From: Ruminococcus flavefaciens ATCC 19208 | GTDB lineage: Bacteria; Bacillota; Clostridia; Oscillospirales; Ruminococcaceae | Reading direction: 5' to 3' | Assembly: GCF_000518765.1 (NCBI RefSeq) | Contig: NZ_JAEF01000017.1 | Span: forward strand, 16,121 to 80,120 | DNA length: 64,000 nt | Shown here: positions 9,372-18,425 of the stretch, in pieces | How positions within the stretch are numbered: the stretch's first letter is position 1 | How the letters are laid out: every line of letters begins with the position of its first letter | Made by a program: the position numbers and the translations under genes | The notes under the pieces: model-generated | What the model was told of the DNA's origin: nothing | Database searches by the model: none | The model's input: only the letters and a program-made list of their open reading frames with translations

Positions 9372-9595
9372 TAGCAATGATGGGAATGACTGTAGCATAT
9401 GCGGTGCAGAGAGAAAGCGGTGGGTGCGAGCTTTTACGCATAATACAGGTGCTACCCCTGAGCTACTCTGAGAAATCGGGGCGTATTTCTGCGTTAAGGA
9501 TATTGAGGAAAGGACTTCGTTCCTTTTGAATTTGGGTGGTACCACGAAAGCCTTCGTCCCATTTATGGCGGCGGGGCTCTTTTTGTTTTAATTCG
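9372..9595 (+). promoter_or_regulatory. T-box leader (alanine specifier) controlling alaS
   Basis: A tRNA-sensing riboswitch. Stem I carries the AGAGAGAAAG...GGTG.GAG pattern (about 9408-9430); the likely specifier codon is GCT at 9462-9464 within TGAGCTAC, matching alanine. The diagnostic T-box antiterminator sequence TGGGTGGTACCACG is at 9533-9546, and a GC-rich stem with CTTTTTGTTTT (about 9549-9595) forms the terminator. Uncharged tRNA-Ala would favour readthrough into alaS. The upstream part 9127-9330 holds only the micropeptide signals and AT-rich sequence. Confidence 0.9.
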
Positions 9596-9641
9596 GAAAT
9601 ACGGATTAAAGTGTAACAGTGTCCTTGATGTGTGATGTTGA

Positions 9642-9681
9642 TTGATTATGCATTACACATTATGAATTATGAATTAATTAA
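9642..9681 (+). repeat. AT-rich repetitive segment (ATTATGCATT/ATGAATT units)
   Basis: Short overlapping units resembling TTATGAATTATGAATTAATT and ATTATGCATTA lie between the T-box terminator and the alaS ribosome site. Such segments recur in many Firmicute genomes; no gene or mobile-element ends are visible. Confidence 0.3.
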
Positions 9682-9696
9682 AAGGAGATCATTTTT

Positions 9697-12324
9697 ATGC
9701 AGTGGACAGGTCTTAACGATCTACGTGAAAAGTATTTATCTTTCTTTGAGAGCAAGAACCATACAAGAATGGCAAGTGCTTCTCTTGTACCTCAGGGCGA
9801 CAAGAGCCTTCTTCTTATCAATTCGGGTATGGCTCCTCTTAAAAAATTCTTCCTCGGACAGGCTACTCCTCCGAACAAGAGAGTTACTACCTGTCAGAAA
9901 TGTATAAGAACTCCAGATATCGAAAGTGTTGGCAAGACAGCTCGCCACGGTACATATTTTGAGATGCTCGGCAACTTCTCCTTCGGTGATTACTTTAAGA
10001 CTGAGGCTATCGAGTGGGCTTGGGAATTCCTCACAAAGACTCTTGCTATACCTGCTGAAAAGCTCTGGATAACTATTTTTGAGAGTGATGACGAGGCTGA
10101 GCAGATATGGGAAAAGCACATCGGTATCCCTCATGACAGAATTATCCGTCTTGGTAAGAAGGATAACTTCTGGGAACACGGCTCAGGTCCTTGCGGTCCA
10201 TGTTCAGAGATACACTTTGACCGCGGTGAGGCTTACGGTCCTTTCGAGAGCTTCGAGCAGGCAAGCGACTGCGACAGAGTTATCGAGATATGGAACCTTG
10301 TATTCAGCCAGTTCGACAGCGACGGCGAAGGTCACTATGCCGAGATGAAGAGCAAGAACATCGACACAGGTATGGGACTTGAAAGACTTGCTTGCGTAAT
10401 GCAGGGCGTTGACAATATCTTTGAAGTTGATACTGTTCAGAATATCATGAAGCATATCTCCTCAATTGCAGGTGTTGAGTACAAGAAGGACGCTAAGAAG
10501 GACGTTTCTCTTCGTGTTATCACCGATCATATCAGAAGTACTACATTCATGGTTGGTGACGGTATACTTCCTTCAAATGAGGGACGCGGCTACGTTCTTC
10601 GCCGTCTCCTCAGAAGAGCTGCACGTCATGGCAGACTTTTGGGCGTTAAGAGACCTTTCCTCACAGAGGTATGTGATACAGTTATAAACGAAAATGCAAA
10701 TGCTTATCCTGAGCTTGCTGAGAAGCGCGACTACATCAAGAAGATCATCGGTGTTGAGGAAGAAGCTTTTGCAAAGACTATCGACAAGGGTACAGAGCTT
10801 CTCAACCAGTTCACAGAAAAGCTTGCTGCCGAGGGCGGTAAAGTCCTCTCAGGCGACGATGCATTCAAGCTTTCAGATACATACGGCTTCCCTATAGACC
10901 TTACAGAGGAGATCTGCGAGGAAAAGGGCTATACAGTTGACCGTGACCGCTTCACAGAGCTTGCTAAGGAGCAGAGAGCAAGAGCTAAGGCTGACCATGC
11001 CGCTAAGGCAGGTTCTTCATGGGCTGACAACAGCATCAAGGTAGACGCTCCTGCAACTATTTTCACAGGCTATACAGACTTTGAGGCTGAGGACGCAGAG
11101 ATACTTGCTATCTATAAGGACGGAAATGAAGTTGAGACTGCCGTTGAAGGCGACGATGTTGTTATCGTTCTCAATGTTACTCCTTTCTATGCTGAGAGCG
11201 GCGGACAGGTAGGCGACACAGGTATGCTCATCAACGGTGCGAATATCGCTTCTGTTGATGATACTATAAAGTCTGAGGGACACTTTCTCCATATCGCTAC
11301 TGTTGAGCAGGGAAGCCTCTCAAAGGGCGACAAGGTGCTTGCTCAGATAGAAAAAGACCGCAGAATGGCTATTATGCGTAACCATACTACTGCACATCTT
11401 CTTCAGCATGCACTCAGACAGGTACTTGGCGACCATGTTCATCAGGCAGGACAGCTCGTTAACGAAAAGGCTTGTCGTTTTGACTTCAACCACTTCAGTG
11501 CAATGACTGAGGAGGAGATAGCAAGAGTCGAGGATATCGTAAATGCTGAGATAATGTCCGCTTTCCCTGTTACTATGCAGGAAATGCCTATTGAAGAGGC
11601 AAGAAAGCTGGGGGCTATGGCTCTCTTCGGTGAAAAGTACGGCAATACTGTCCGTGTTGTAACTGCAAACAAGTCAGTTGAATTCTGCGGCGGTACTCAT
11701 ATATCAAATACTTCTCAGATAGGTCTTTTCAAGATAGTTTCCGAAAGCTCTGTTGCAGCTGGCGTAAGACGTATTGAGGCTGTAACAGGTATGAACGTTA
11801 TCGCTCTTCTCAATGAGTTCAAGAATACTATCATCAAGTCCGCAAAGGCACTCAAGCTTGCTAATGTTACCGAGCTTCCCGAGAAGTGCGCTGCTATGAC
11901 AGCTGAGGCTAAGGAGAAGGACAAAAAGCTCGAAAGCTTAACTCAGCAGATAGCTAACTCAAAGACAGCTGCTCTCTTTGACAATGCAAAGGAAGTTGGC
12001 GGAGTTAAGATAGTTTCTGCAAGAATGGACGGCTCTGCACCTGACGCTCTCAGAAAGCTTGGTGACAGCGTCAAGGACAAGGACGAAGCTATAATCGCTC
12101 TCTTTGCAGGTACTATGGGCGAAAAGGGTACATTCTACTGTGTCTGCACAAAGGACGCTGTTGCAAAGGGTGCTAACGCAGGAAAGATCGTCCGTGAGAT
12201 CGCAGCTGTTACAGGCGGCAAGGGCGGAGGAAAGCCCGATGGCGCTATGGCAGGTGCAGGAGATATCTCCAAGATCGACGAAGCTATGGGCAAATTTGAA
12301 GAAGTAGTAAGTGCATCACTTTAA
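9697..12324 (+). CDS. alaS: Alanyl-tRNA synthetase
   Basis: Class II synthetase of 875 residues, full length. Order of domains: catalytic core (about 1-250) with motif-2-like region TRHGTYFEMLGNFSFGDYFK, tRNA-recognition helices, editing domain with the zinc motif HTTAHLLQHAL and the later CGGTHISNTSQIG, then the C-Ala/DHHA1 domain ending in the Gly-rich GGKGGGKPDGAMAGAG. It charges tRNA-Ala and clears mischarged Ser/Gly. Start: AAAAGGAGATC before ATG at 9697. Expression is governed by the T-box leader in front. HIT-family and phosphoribosyltransferase genes follow closely. Confidence 0.97.
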   Translation: MQWTGLNDLREKYLSFFESKNHTRMASASLVPQGDKSLLLINSGMAPLKKFFLGQATPPNKRVTTCQKCIRTPDIESVGKTARHGTYFEMLGNFSFGDYFKTEAIEWAWEFLTKTLAIPAEKLWITIFESDDEAEQIWEKHIGIPHDRIIRLGKKDNFWEHGSGPCGPCSEIHFDRGEAYGPFESFEQASDCDRVIEIWNLVFSQFDSDGEGHYAEMKSKNIDTGMGLERLACVMQGVDNIFEVDTVQNIMKHISSIAGVEYKKDAKKDVSLRVITDHIRSTTFMVGDGILPSNEGRGYVLRRLLRRAARHGRLLGVKRPFLTEVCDTVINENANAYPELAEKRDYIKKIIGVEEEAFAKTIDKGTELLNQFTEKLAAEGGKVLSGDDAFKLSDTYGFPIDLTEEICEEKGYTVDRDRFTELAKEQRARAKADHAAKAGSSWADNSIKVDAPATIFTGYTDFEAEDAEILAIYKDGNEVETAVEGDDVVIVLNVTPFYAESGGQVGDTGMLINGANIASVDDTIKSEGHFLHIATVEQGSLSKGDKVLAQIEKDRRMAIMRNHTTAHLLQHALRQVLGDHVHQAGQLVNEKACRFDFNHFSAMTEEEIARVEDIVNAEIMSAFPVTMQEMPIEEARKLGAMALFGEKYGNTVRVVTANKSVEFCGGTHISNTSQIGLFKIVSESSVAAGVRRIEAVTGMNVIALLNEFKNTIIKSAKALKLANVTELPEKCAAMTAEAKEKDKKLESLTQQIANSKTAALFDNAKEVGGVKIVSARMDGSAPDALRKLGDSVKDKDEAIIALFAGTMGEKGTFYCVCTKDAVAKGANAGKIVREIAAVTGGKGGGKPDGAMAGAGDISKIDEAMGKFEEVVSASL

Positions 12325-12334
12325 TAAAAATATG

Positions 12335-12353
12335 GGAGCGGGCTTTCCGCTCC
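12335..12353 (+). other. Hairpin without T-run between alaS and the HIT gene
   Basis: GGAGCGG (12335-12341), loop, CCGCTCC (12347-12353). No U-tract follows, so it may be an attenuating or processing hairpin rather than a terminator. Confidence 0.5.
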
Positions 12354-12382
12354 GTACATCTTAATACAAAGGAGAAACTAAT

Positions 12383-12736
12383 ATGGATTGTTTATTCTGC
12401 AAGATAATTGACGGCGAGATACCAAGCACTAAGGTTTATGAGGACGAATTTGTTTTTGCTTTCAAGGACATCGCTCCTATAGCTCCTGTACACTACCTTA
12501 TAATCCCTAAGGTACATATCTCATGCGCTAACGAGATAACTGAAGAAAATTCAAATGCTGTAGCAAAGGTATTCGAGGCTGCTGCTAAAATAGCTAAGGC
12601 TGAGGGCATCGAAAGCTACCGTATTATCAATAACTGCGGTGACGATGCAGGTCAGACTGTCAAGCATCTTCACTTCCATATGCTTGCAGGCGTTAAAATG
12701 GGCTGGGGACCTGAGTCCCTCGGCAAGACTGAATAA
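12383..12736 (+). CDS. hinT: HIT-family hydrolase (HinT-like)
   Basis: 117-residue histidine-triad protein. N-terminal CLFCKIIDGEIPS and the catalytic triad HLHFHML near residue 95 are both typical of HinT, which hydrolyses AMP-linked phosphoramidates such as aminoacyl-AMP. A neighbour position after alaS is consistent with cleaning up aminoacyl-adenylates, though that is inference. Start preceded by AAAGGAGAAAC. Twelve bases separate its stop from the next gene's start. Confidence 0.93.
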   Translation: MDCLFCKIIDGEIPSTKVYEDEFVFAFKDIAPIAPVHYLIIPKVHISCANEITEENSNAVAKVFEAAAKIAKAEGIESYRIINNCGDDAGQTVKHLHFHMLAGVKMGWGPESLGKTE

Positions 12737-12748
12737 GGAGAATATATT

Positions 12749-13287
12749 ATGTCAAATACTTATAAAATGACCATGCAGGTCTTGAAAGAGAGCTTCCCAT
12801 TTGTCCTCTCAATGATAAGATAGATATTGCGGCTTTTGTAATGTTCTCAGATGTTGAGCTTACTATGGCTGTTGCAAGTGAGCTTCTTAAAAAGTCTCCG
12901 TATTTTGACGTTATCCTTACTGCTGAATCAAAGGGTATACCGCTTGCTTACGAAATGGCAAGGAACAGCGGAAAGCCTTACGTCGTTGCAAGAAAGTCCG
13001 TAAAGCTTTACATGACAGACCCGATTGCAGTTACTGTAAAGTCTATAACTACTGCTGCTGAGCAGACACTTTATCTCTCTCAGGAAAAGGCTGAGATGCT
13101 CAAAGACAAGAAGGTACTCATCGTTGATGATGTTATAAGCACAGGTGAGTCTCTTATCGCCCTTGAAAAGCTTGCGACTGAGGCAGGAGGAGATATCACA
13201 GGTAAGTCGGCTGTTCTCGCTGAGGGCGATGCTGCTGACAGAAAGGATATCATCTTCCTTGAGAAATTACCTCTCTTCTTTAAATAA
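12749..13287 (+). pseudogene. Adenine/orotate-type phosphoribosyltransferase, frameshifted
   Basis: AAGGAG eight bases before ATG 12749 opens a frame reading MSNTYKMTMQ that would hit TAG after 25 codons. From about 12776 the family sequence continues in the -1 frame (GLERELPICPLNDKIDIAAF) straight into the frame open from 12841. One missing base near 12774-12777 (ATG.CAGGT instead of ATGGCAGGT) explains everything; restored, the protein would have about 179 residues with the PRPP loop VLIVDDVISTGES intact. The family resembles purine phosphoribosyltransferases of clostridia. No slippery heptamer is visible, so programmed shifting is unlikely. Either a real inactivating deletion or a sequencing/assembly error. 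An internal start (12841, MFSDVEL) would lack the N-terminal hood. Confidence 0.82.
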
Positions 13288-13298
13288 GGAATAAAATT

Positions 13299-15353
13299 AT
13301 GAAGCGAAAAATGATTGGTGCTGCGGCAGCGTATATGGCGGGATTATTTTTCGCTTCATTTTTTACCAGTCCTGCGCCGCTGATAGTTCTTTCAGTAATG
13401 TTAGCTGCTGCACTTGTTATTATTAGAAAGTACGGAGCGCAGAAATCTGACTATATAGTTATAGGCGCCTTTTTTGCTGCGGCTGTATGCGTATTTTCGG
13501 CTTATTCTGCCATAAGATACTATCCTGCTGTCTCTATGGACGGTAAAAGCGGCAGCTTTAAAGGCGAAGTTTCAGATGTAGTGCGCTACGACGGCGGAAG
13601 TGCCTCTTATATCCTTGATGGAAGGATAAATGATGATATATTCGCAAAGATCAGCTTTTACAGCAGCTCCTGTGAGGCGGACTACGGCGATATCATATCA
13701 ATTGAAAAGTGTAATTTTTATAAACCTGCAAAGGATTATCTCTTTGACAGTGAAAGATACTTTAAGTCTGACGGCGTTTTTCTAAGTGTGGGGAGTGCCG
13801 GGAGTGTAAGCGTTGAAAAACGTGACGGCAGCAAACTAAAGAAGTCGATTTCCATGTACAGAGAAAGCATTATTTTCGATTTTCGCACTGAGCTTGGAAA
13901 GGACAGCGGCGACCTGCTTGCAGGTATGGTTTTCGGTGAGAAGCGTGATATGGACGTAAATCTGAAAACGGCTGTATACCGCAGTGGTATCGGTCATATA
14001 CTGGCAGTTTCCGGACTTCATGTATCGGTAGCGGTATTTGTTCTTATGACGATGCTGAGTTCGCTTCGTGTCAACAGGTATGTCTCTTTTATTGCAATGG
14101 AGCTTATTCTCGTTTTCATTACGGCTATGGCTGATTATCCTGTTTCTGCTGTGAGAGCTGCCATAATGATGAACTTCATGTATGCGGCAAGGCTTTTCAG
14201 ACGGCAGAACGATACCTTCAATTCGCTGGCAGGAGCGGTACTGCTCATATGCCTTTTTCAGCCCTATGCAGTCTATGATGAAGGCTTTATCTTGTCAGTT
14301 GCAGGTACCTTCGGTATAGGAGTTTTTGCACAGTATATGACCAAGGATATGTCGAAGGAAACGACCATACAAAAGCTGATAAAAAGCTTTGCGGTGATGC
14401 TTTGCACTACTGTGTGCGTATTTCCGTTTTCAGTGCTGTTCTTTGATGAGACATCGCTTATTGCTCCGCTCAGCAATATAATTGTAGTGCCGCTGTGTTC
14501 ACTGTCAATGGTTATCGGACTTGTTTACGCGCTGACAGGCGGTGTATTTGATCTGCTGCCTGTTTCAAAGATGATAAATGATGTTATACTGAACGTCTCT
14601 GACAGGCTGGCTTATATAAGATGGACACATTTTTCCTGCGACAGTAAAGCTATTGTAAGCGGTTTACTTATATGTACGTTTATGATTGTAGTTGCAGCTG
14701 CTTTGTTCCGCAGCAGGAGATTTATCAGTGTATGTATTTCTTTGTCAATTGCAGTTATGTTTATAGGCTCGGGAGTTCTGCGTATAATGAAGAATTCCGT
14801 TCTTACCGTTGCTGTTCTCGGAAAGGGCAATAACGTTGCTGTTGTTGTATGCAGGGACGGCTGCGCTGATATCATAGACCTCAGCGGTAATTACCGCTCG
14901 GCAGCTTATGTGAGAAAATACCTGATTAGAAATGGTATTTCCACAGCTGACAATACTGTGCTAACGGCAAAGGTGCAGTCGGCTTATGCTGCATATGATA
15001 CTGAGCTTGAATATACTAAGGTTAAAAATTGGCTTATATTCAGTGATACTGATATAGCAGGCATATCGAAGGATAATTTGGTGTATTTCTATGATAAAGA
15101 GCTTCTGATATCGCATGATGACTTTTGTATCAGGTATGGCGATGGTATCCTTACTGTAGGTGATGAAAACAGTGATATAGCTTTTGCAAAATATTCTGAT
15201 ATAATTGAGGCTGACGGTGATATTAAGGTGTGCTGGGGAAAAGCATCAAAGGACGCAGACAGAAATATTGATAATATGATATTTCTTGATGATAAAAACA
15301 ATTTTGAGATAGTGCTGTCGGGTAAGGGCAGCTGTAAAATAAGGAGACTCTGA
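13299..15353 (+). CDS. comEC: ComEC/Rec2-type DNA uptake channel protein
   Basis: 684 residues. N-terminal spans plus a DUF4131/OB-like exterior domain (about 75-180), then the Competence membrane domain starting near residue 215 with the hallmark GIGHILAVSGLHVSV, followed by about eight spans to residue 490. The C-terminal about 180 residues keep the outline of the metallo-beta-lactamase-like domain (VAVLGKGNNVAVVVCRDG, then YVRKYLIRNGI) but I see no HxHxDH. ComEC carries transforming ssDNA across the membrane; the degraded nuclease-like domain raises doubt about full function. ATG after AAGGA; last base overlaps the holA start (TGATG). Confidence 0.85.
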   Translation: MKRKMIGAAAAYMAGLFFASFFTSPAPLIVLSVMLAAALVIIRKYGAQKSDYIVIGAFFAAAVCVFSAYSAIRYYPAVSMDGKSGSFKGEVSDVVRYDGGSASYILDGRINDDIFAKISFYSSSCEADYGDIISIEKCNFYKPAKDYLFDSERYFKSDGVFLSVGSAGSVSVEKRDGSKLKKSISMYRESIIFDFRTELGKDSGDLLAGMVFGEKRDMDVNLKTAVYRSGIGHILAVSGLHVSVAVFVLMTMLSSLRVNRYVSFIAMELILVFITAMADYPVSAVRAAIMMNFMYAARLFRRQNDTFNSLAGAVLLICLFQPYAVYDEGFILSVAGTFGIGVFAQYMTKDMSKETTIQKLIKSFAVMLCTTVCVFPFSVLFFDETSLIAPLSNIIVVPLCSLSMVIGLVYALTGGVFDLLPVSKMINDVILNVSDRLAYIRWTHFSCDSKAIVSGLLICTFMIVVAAALFRSRRFISVCISLSIAVMFIGSGVLRIMKNSVLTVAVLGKGNNVAVVVCRDGCADIIDLSGNYRSAAYVRKYLIRNGISTADNTVLTAKVQSAYAAYDTELEYTKVKNWLIFSDTDIAGISKDNLVYFYDKELLISHDDFCIRYGDGILTVGDENSDIAFAKYSDIIEADGDIKVCWGKASKDADRNIDNMIFLDDKNNFEIVLSGKGSCKIRRL

Positions 15354-16435
15354 TGCCACAGACTGACTTAAAAACAATAAAGGCTCAGCTTAGAAACGGT
15401 GAGCTGAAAAATCTGTACTATATTTTCGGAAAAAATATTCCCGAAGTGGAAAAGCTTACAAAGCTGATAATCAAAGCTGCGGTAGGGGATAATGAGGAGT
15501 TTGCACTCAATAAGCTGGACGGCAGATATCTCGATACCTCAGAGCTTTACGATATGGTACAGATGATGCCTATGATGTCTGAATATAACTGTATACTCAT
15601 TAATGACTATAACTGCGAAAAGCCCCGTGAAAACATGGCCGGACTCCGAAGTGACGATCTCAATAAAAAGCTTATAGAGGTACTGAAGGATATACCGTCT
15701 CAGACTGTAGTCATATTCAATGTTACCGGCTTTGAGATAGCTGTAAAAACTGATTATAAAACAGGCAGGAGCACTATCAAGGATAAGAACAAGAAGCTTG
15801 CAGACCTTGCCGAAAAGGTCGGTGAGCTTGTTGAGTGTCCTATAAAAAGCGAAAATGAGCTTGCAAAGGATATTGCTGCAAGCGTATCCGCAAGAGGTAG
15901 CCTTATATCCCTTGATAATGCTCGTGAGCTTGCTGTTATGTGTCAGTCCGACACACTTACCATAAAAAATGAGATAGACAAGCTCTGTTCTTATGCAGGC
16001 AGCGGCGAGATAACTGCTGATATTATCCATAACCTCGTTCACAGGCAGAGTGATGTTACCTTTTTCAAGCTGGCGGACGCTGTTTCTGCTTTCAATAAAA
16101 GAGCAGCTTTTGAGGCTCTTGATGAACTGATGCAGGACAGGGACAACAGAGGTGCTGTACTGGCGAATATCACTGCTTCGTTCATTGATATGTACCGCGC
16201 TTCATGTGCAAGGAAATGCGGAAAACAGGTCAGCGATGTGAAAGCGGATTTCGCTTATGTATGGGAATTCAAGGTAAAGAATGCTTTCCGTGACAGCTCG
16301 AAAATGAGCATACGAAGGCTGAGAGACTGCATCAGGATACTGAGGGATACCAATATCACTCTTAACTCAGGGGGATGTGACGAGAAAACTGTGCTTGAAC
16401 AGACTGTTACTAAAATGCTTATGACTAAAAATTAG
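15353..16435 (+). CDS. holA: DNA polymerase III delta subunit (HolA)
   Basis: 360-residue clamp-loader delta subunit. The pattern is N-terminal LKNLYYIFGKN with following hydrophobic strands, a central TVVIFNVTG/LVECP segment, and the helical C-terminal domain containing TFFKLADAVSAFNKRAAFEALDEL. Delta opens the beta sliding clamp during replication. comEC-holA adjacency is common in Firmicutes and supports both calls. Translationally coupled with comEC through TGATG; GGAG lies seven bases upstream of ATG inside the comEC end. Confidence 0.9.
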   Translation: MPQTDLKTIKAQLRNGELKNLYYIFGKNIPEVEKLTKLIIKAAVGDNEEFALNKLDGRYLDTSELYDMVQMMPMMSEYNCILINDYNCEKPRENMAGLRSDDLNKKLIEVLKDIPSQTVVIFNVTGFEIAVKTDYKTGRSTIKDKNKKLADLAEKVGELVECPIKSENELAKDIAASVSARGSLISLDNARELAVMCQSDTLTIKNEIDKLCSYAGSGEITADIIHNLVHRQSDVTFFKLADAVSAFNKRAAFEALDELMQDRDNRGAVLANITASFIDMYRASCARKCGKQVSDVKADFAYVWEFKVKNAFRDSSKMSIRRLRDCIRILRDTNITLNSGGCDEKTVLEQTVTKMLMTKN

Positions 16436-16445
16436 CGGAGGTCTT

Positions 16446-17045
16446 ATGATTAAGTTAGATGAAGCCATTATTGTGGAGGGTAAATACGATAAGATAAAGC
16501 TTTCGTCAATTGTTGACGCGGTTATCATCGTTACCAACGGCTTCGGTATTTTCAAGGATACGGAAAAGCTTGAGCTTATCCGCTATTATGCAAGTAAAAC
16601 AGGTATTATCATACTTACGGATTCAGATGCGGCAGGGCGTAAGATACGCGGCTATATCAAAGGTGCTGTTGGCAGCGGCAGGATAACCAATGTGTATATC
16701 CCAGATGTTTTCGGCAAGGAAAAACGCAAGACAAAGCCTTCCGCTGAGGGAAAGCTTGGCGTTGAGGGAATAGATGTGGAAACACTTACGGAGGCTTTCA
16801 GGAAAGCAGGTATTACTGCTTCCGAAAAGAGCACACGTTCTGATATTACTAAGCTTACGCTTTATGAGCTGGGACTCAGCGGCGGTTCAAACAGCAGTAT
16901 GTTACGTGAGAAGCTTCAGGTGAGTCTCGGTCTGCCGAGACAGCTTTCCGCAGGCGCTCTTGTGGAGGTTCTCTGTACCATGATGGACAGCAGAGAGCTT
17001 GAGGAGCTGACAGAGAAGATAAAGGAGGAAAACAATGGTATATAG
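16446..17045 (+). CDS. rnmV: Toprim-domain protein, RNase M5-like
   Basis: 199 residues. The N-terminal Toprim fold is clear: EAIIVEGKYDKIK with the catalytic Glu, then IIILTDSDAAGRKIR with the DxD metal site, followed by GVEGIDVE as in RNase M5. RNase M5 trims 5S rRNA precursors in low-GC Gram-positives, and a 5S gene ends at the start of this window. The C-terminal half (SDITKLTLYELGLSGG) also fits the RNase M5 family. Preceded by GCGGAGG; start and stop are packed between holA and the MBOAT gene (11-base overlap with the latter). Confidence 0.82.
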   Translation: MIKLDEAIIVEGKYDKIKLSSIVDAVIIVTNGFGIFKDTEKLELIRYYASKTGIIILTDSDAAGRKIRGYIKGAVGSGRITNVYIPDVFGKEKRKTKPSAEGKLGVEGIDVETLTEAFRKAGITASEKSTRSDITKLTLYELGLSGGSNSSMLREKLQVSLGLPRQLSAGALVEVLCTMMDSRELEELTEKIKEENNGI

Positions 17046-18414
17046 CAGTCTGCTGTTTATATACGGGTTTCTGCCCGCTGCTCTGCTGCTCTATTATCTG
17101 ACACCAAAAAGATTCAGAGAAGCAGTAATGCTCGCAGAGAGCATGGCGTTCTGCTGCTTTGTAAGTCTGTATTTCCTTTTCTTTATAACAGCCTATTCCG
17201 TTGTGAATTACCTGTTCGGTCATATGACAGGCAGGCTGAGAAAAAACGAAAAGCTTGCAGCTGTACCTCTTACATTGGGTATCATTTTTGACCTGATAAT
17301 GATATTTGGATTCAGGACAAAGTATTTTGCATGGCTGCATGATATCCTGCACGCTCCGGAAAGCTTCTATCCTGTGGGTATATCATTTTTTACACTTGCT
17401 GCCATCGGTACGCTGATAGATATTTATAAAGGCAGGATAAAGGCTGAAAAAAGCTTTATAAGATATGCTCTGTATATAATGTTCTTTCCGAGACTTATTA
17501 TGGGACCGATCCTCAGGTACGGCGTGTTCAAAAAGGTGCTTGACAGCCGAAGGGAAAGCCTCAGCAATATAGGTGTGGGTATGTCGCTTTTTATAAAGGG
17601 GCTTACCAAAAAGGTGATTGCTGCGGATAATCTCTATATGTTGTACACCGCAACACGAAGCAGCGACGTTGACAGTATATCGGCAGCAACTGCATGGCTG
17701 GGGATTACGGCTTATCTTTTCTGTCTGTATTTCACTCTCTCGGGATTTGCTGATATGGGTACAGGTGTTGCTTACTGTTTCGGACTGAAATTACCACAGA
17801 GCTTCAACTATCCGCTGTTAAGCACAAGGATAAAGTATTTTGCTGCCCGCTGGCAGTCTCAGGTAACACAGTGGCTGAGAAGGTATGTCACGAAGCCTGT
17901 ATATGTGGTGTGTTCTGAAAAATGGCTCAGAGAGGCAGTCGCTGTTTGTGGCTGGACGATCTTCGGATTCTGGTATACCGTTTCGCCAAATGGTGCAATA
18001 TGGGGTATGCTGATGGGCATTGCCCTTACCGCAGAAAACTATATCCTTCCGAAGAAGATAATGAATTTTACCGGTATAGTTTACACGTTCTTTGCCGTAA
18101 TTCTCTGCACGGTATTTCTGTCAGGGGACAGTCTTGCATTTTCTGTTAAATACCTGTTTGCAATGATAGGCGGAAACGGTGTACTTGCGGATACTCAGTT
18201 CTTTTATCTTGTAAAGTCATATATTGTGCTTCTGCTTATTACTATGTATGCATCCACAAGTCTTTTCAGGAATATGATGATACGTTCCGGAAAAGCAAGG
18301 ATAAAGACGGCTATTGCTGTTGCTTCACCTTTTATCGCAGCTGCTGCGCTTATCATATGTACTGCTCTTATCTCATACAGCGGAAGTTCGGATATGCTTC
18401 TTATTAATTTGTAA
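17035..18414 (+). CDS. MBOAT-family membrane protein (AlgI/DltB-like), catalytic residues missing
   Basis: 459 residues, about ten membrane spans. The family outline is good: ISFFTLAAIGTLIDIYKG (115-133), FFPRLIMGPILRY (150-162), YFTLSGFADMGTG (232-244). At the catalytic landmarks the residues differ from active O-acyltransferases: the usual RWH is RWQ (272-274), GLWHG is GFWYT (311-315), and WGLYHG is WGMLMG (323-328), so no invariant His remains. AlgI/DltB move acyl groups across the membrane onto polysaccharide or teichoic acid. This copy may bind but not transfer, or use other chemistry. AAGGAGG precedes ATG; the DHHW partner gene follows 11 bases later. Confidence 0.8.
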   Translation: MVYSSLLFIYGFLPAALLLYYLTPKRFREAVMLAESMAFCCFVSLYFLFFITAYSVVNYLFGHMTGRLRKNEKLAAVPLTLGIIFDLIMIFGFRTKYFAWLHDILHAPESFYPVGISFFTLAAIGTLIDIYKGRIKAEKSFIRYALYIMFFPRLIMGPILRYGVFKKVLDSRRESLSNIGVGMSLFIKGLTKKVIAADNLYMLYTATRSSDVDSISAATAWLGITAYLFCLYFTLSGFADMGTGVAYCFGLKLPQSFNYPLLSTRIKYFAARWQSQVTQWLRRYVTKPVYVVCSEKWLREAVAVCGWTIFGFWYTVSPNGAIWGMLMGIALTAENYILPKKIMNFTGIVYTFFAVILCTVFLSGDSLAFSVKYLFAMIGGNGVLADTQFFYLVKSYIVLLLITMYASTSLFRNMMIRSGKARIKTAIAVASPFIAAAALIICTALISYSGSSDMLLINL

Positions 18415-18425
18415 GGAGGGGTAAA

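Noticed and set aside
12749..12825. Programmed ribosomal frameshift in the phosphoribosyltransferase gene
   Set aside because: No slippery heptamer or downstream stimulatory stem at the shift point; a single-base deletion explains it better.
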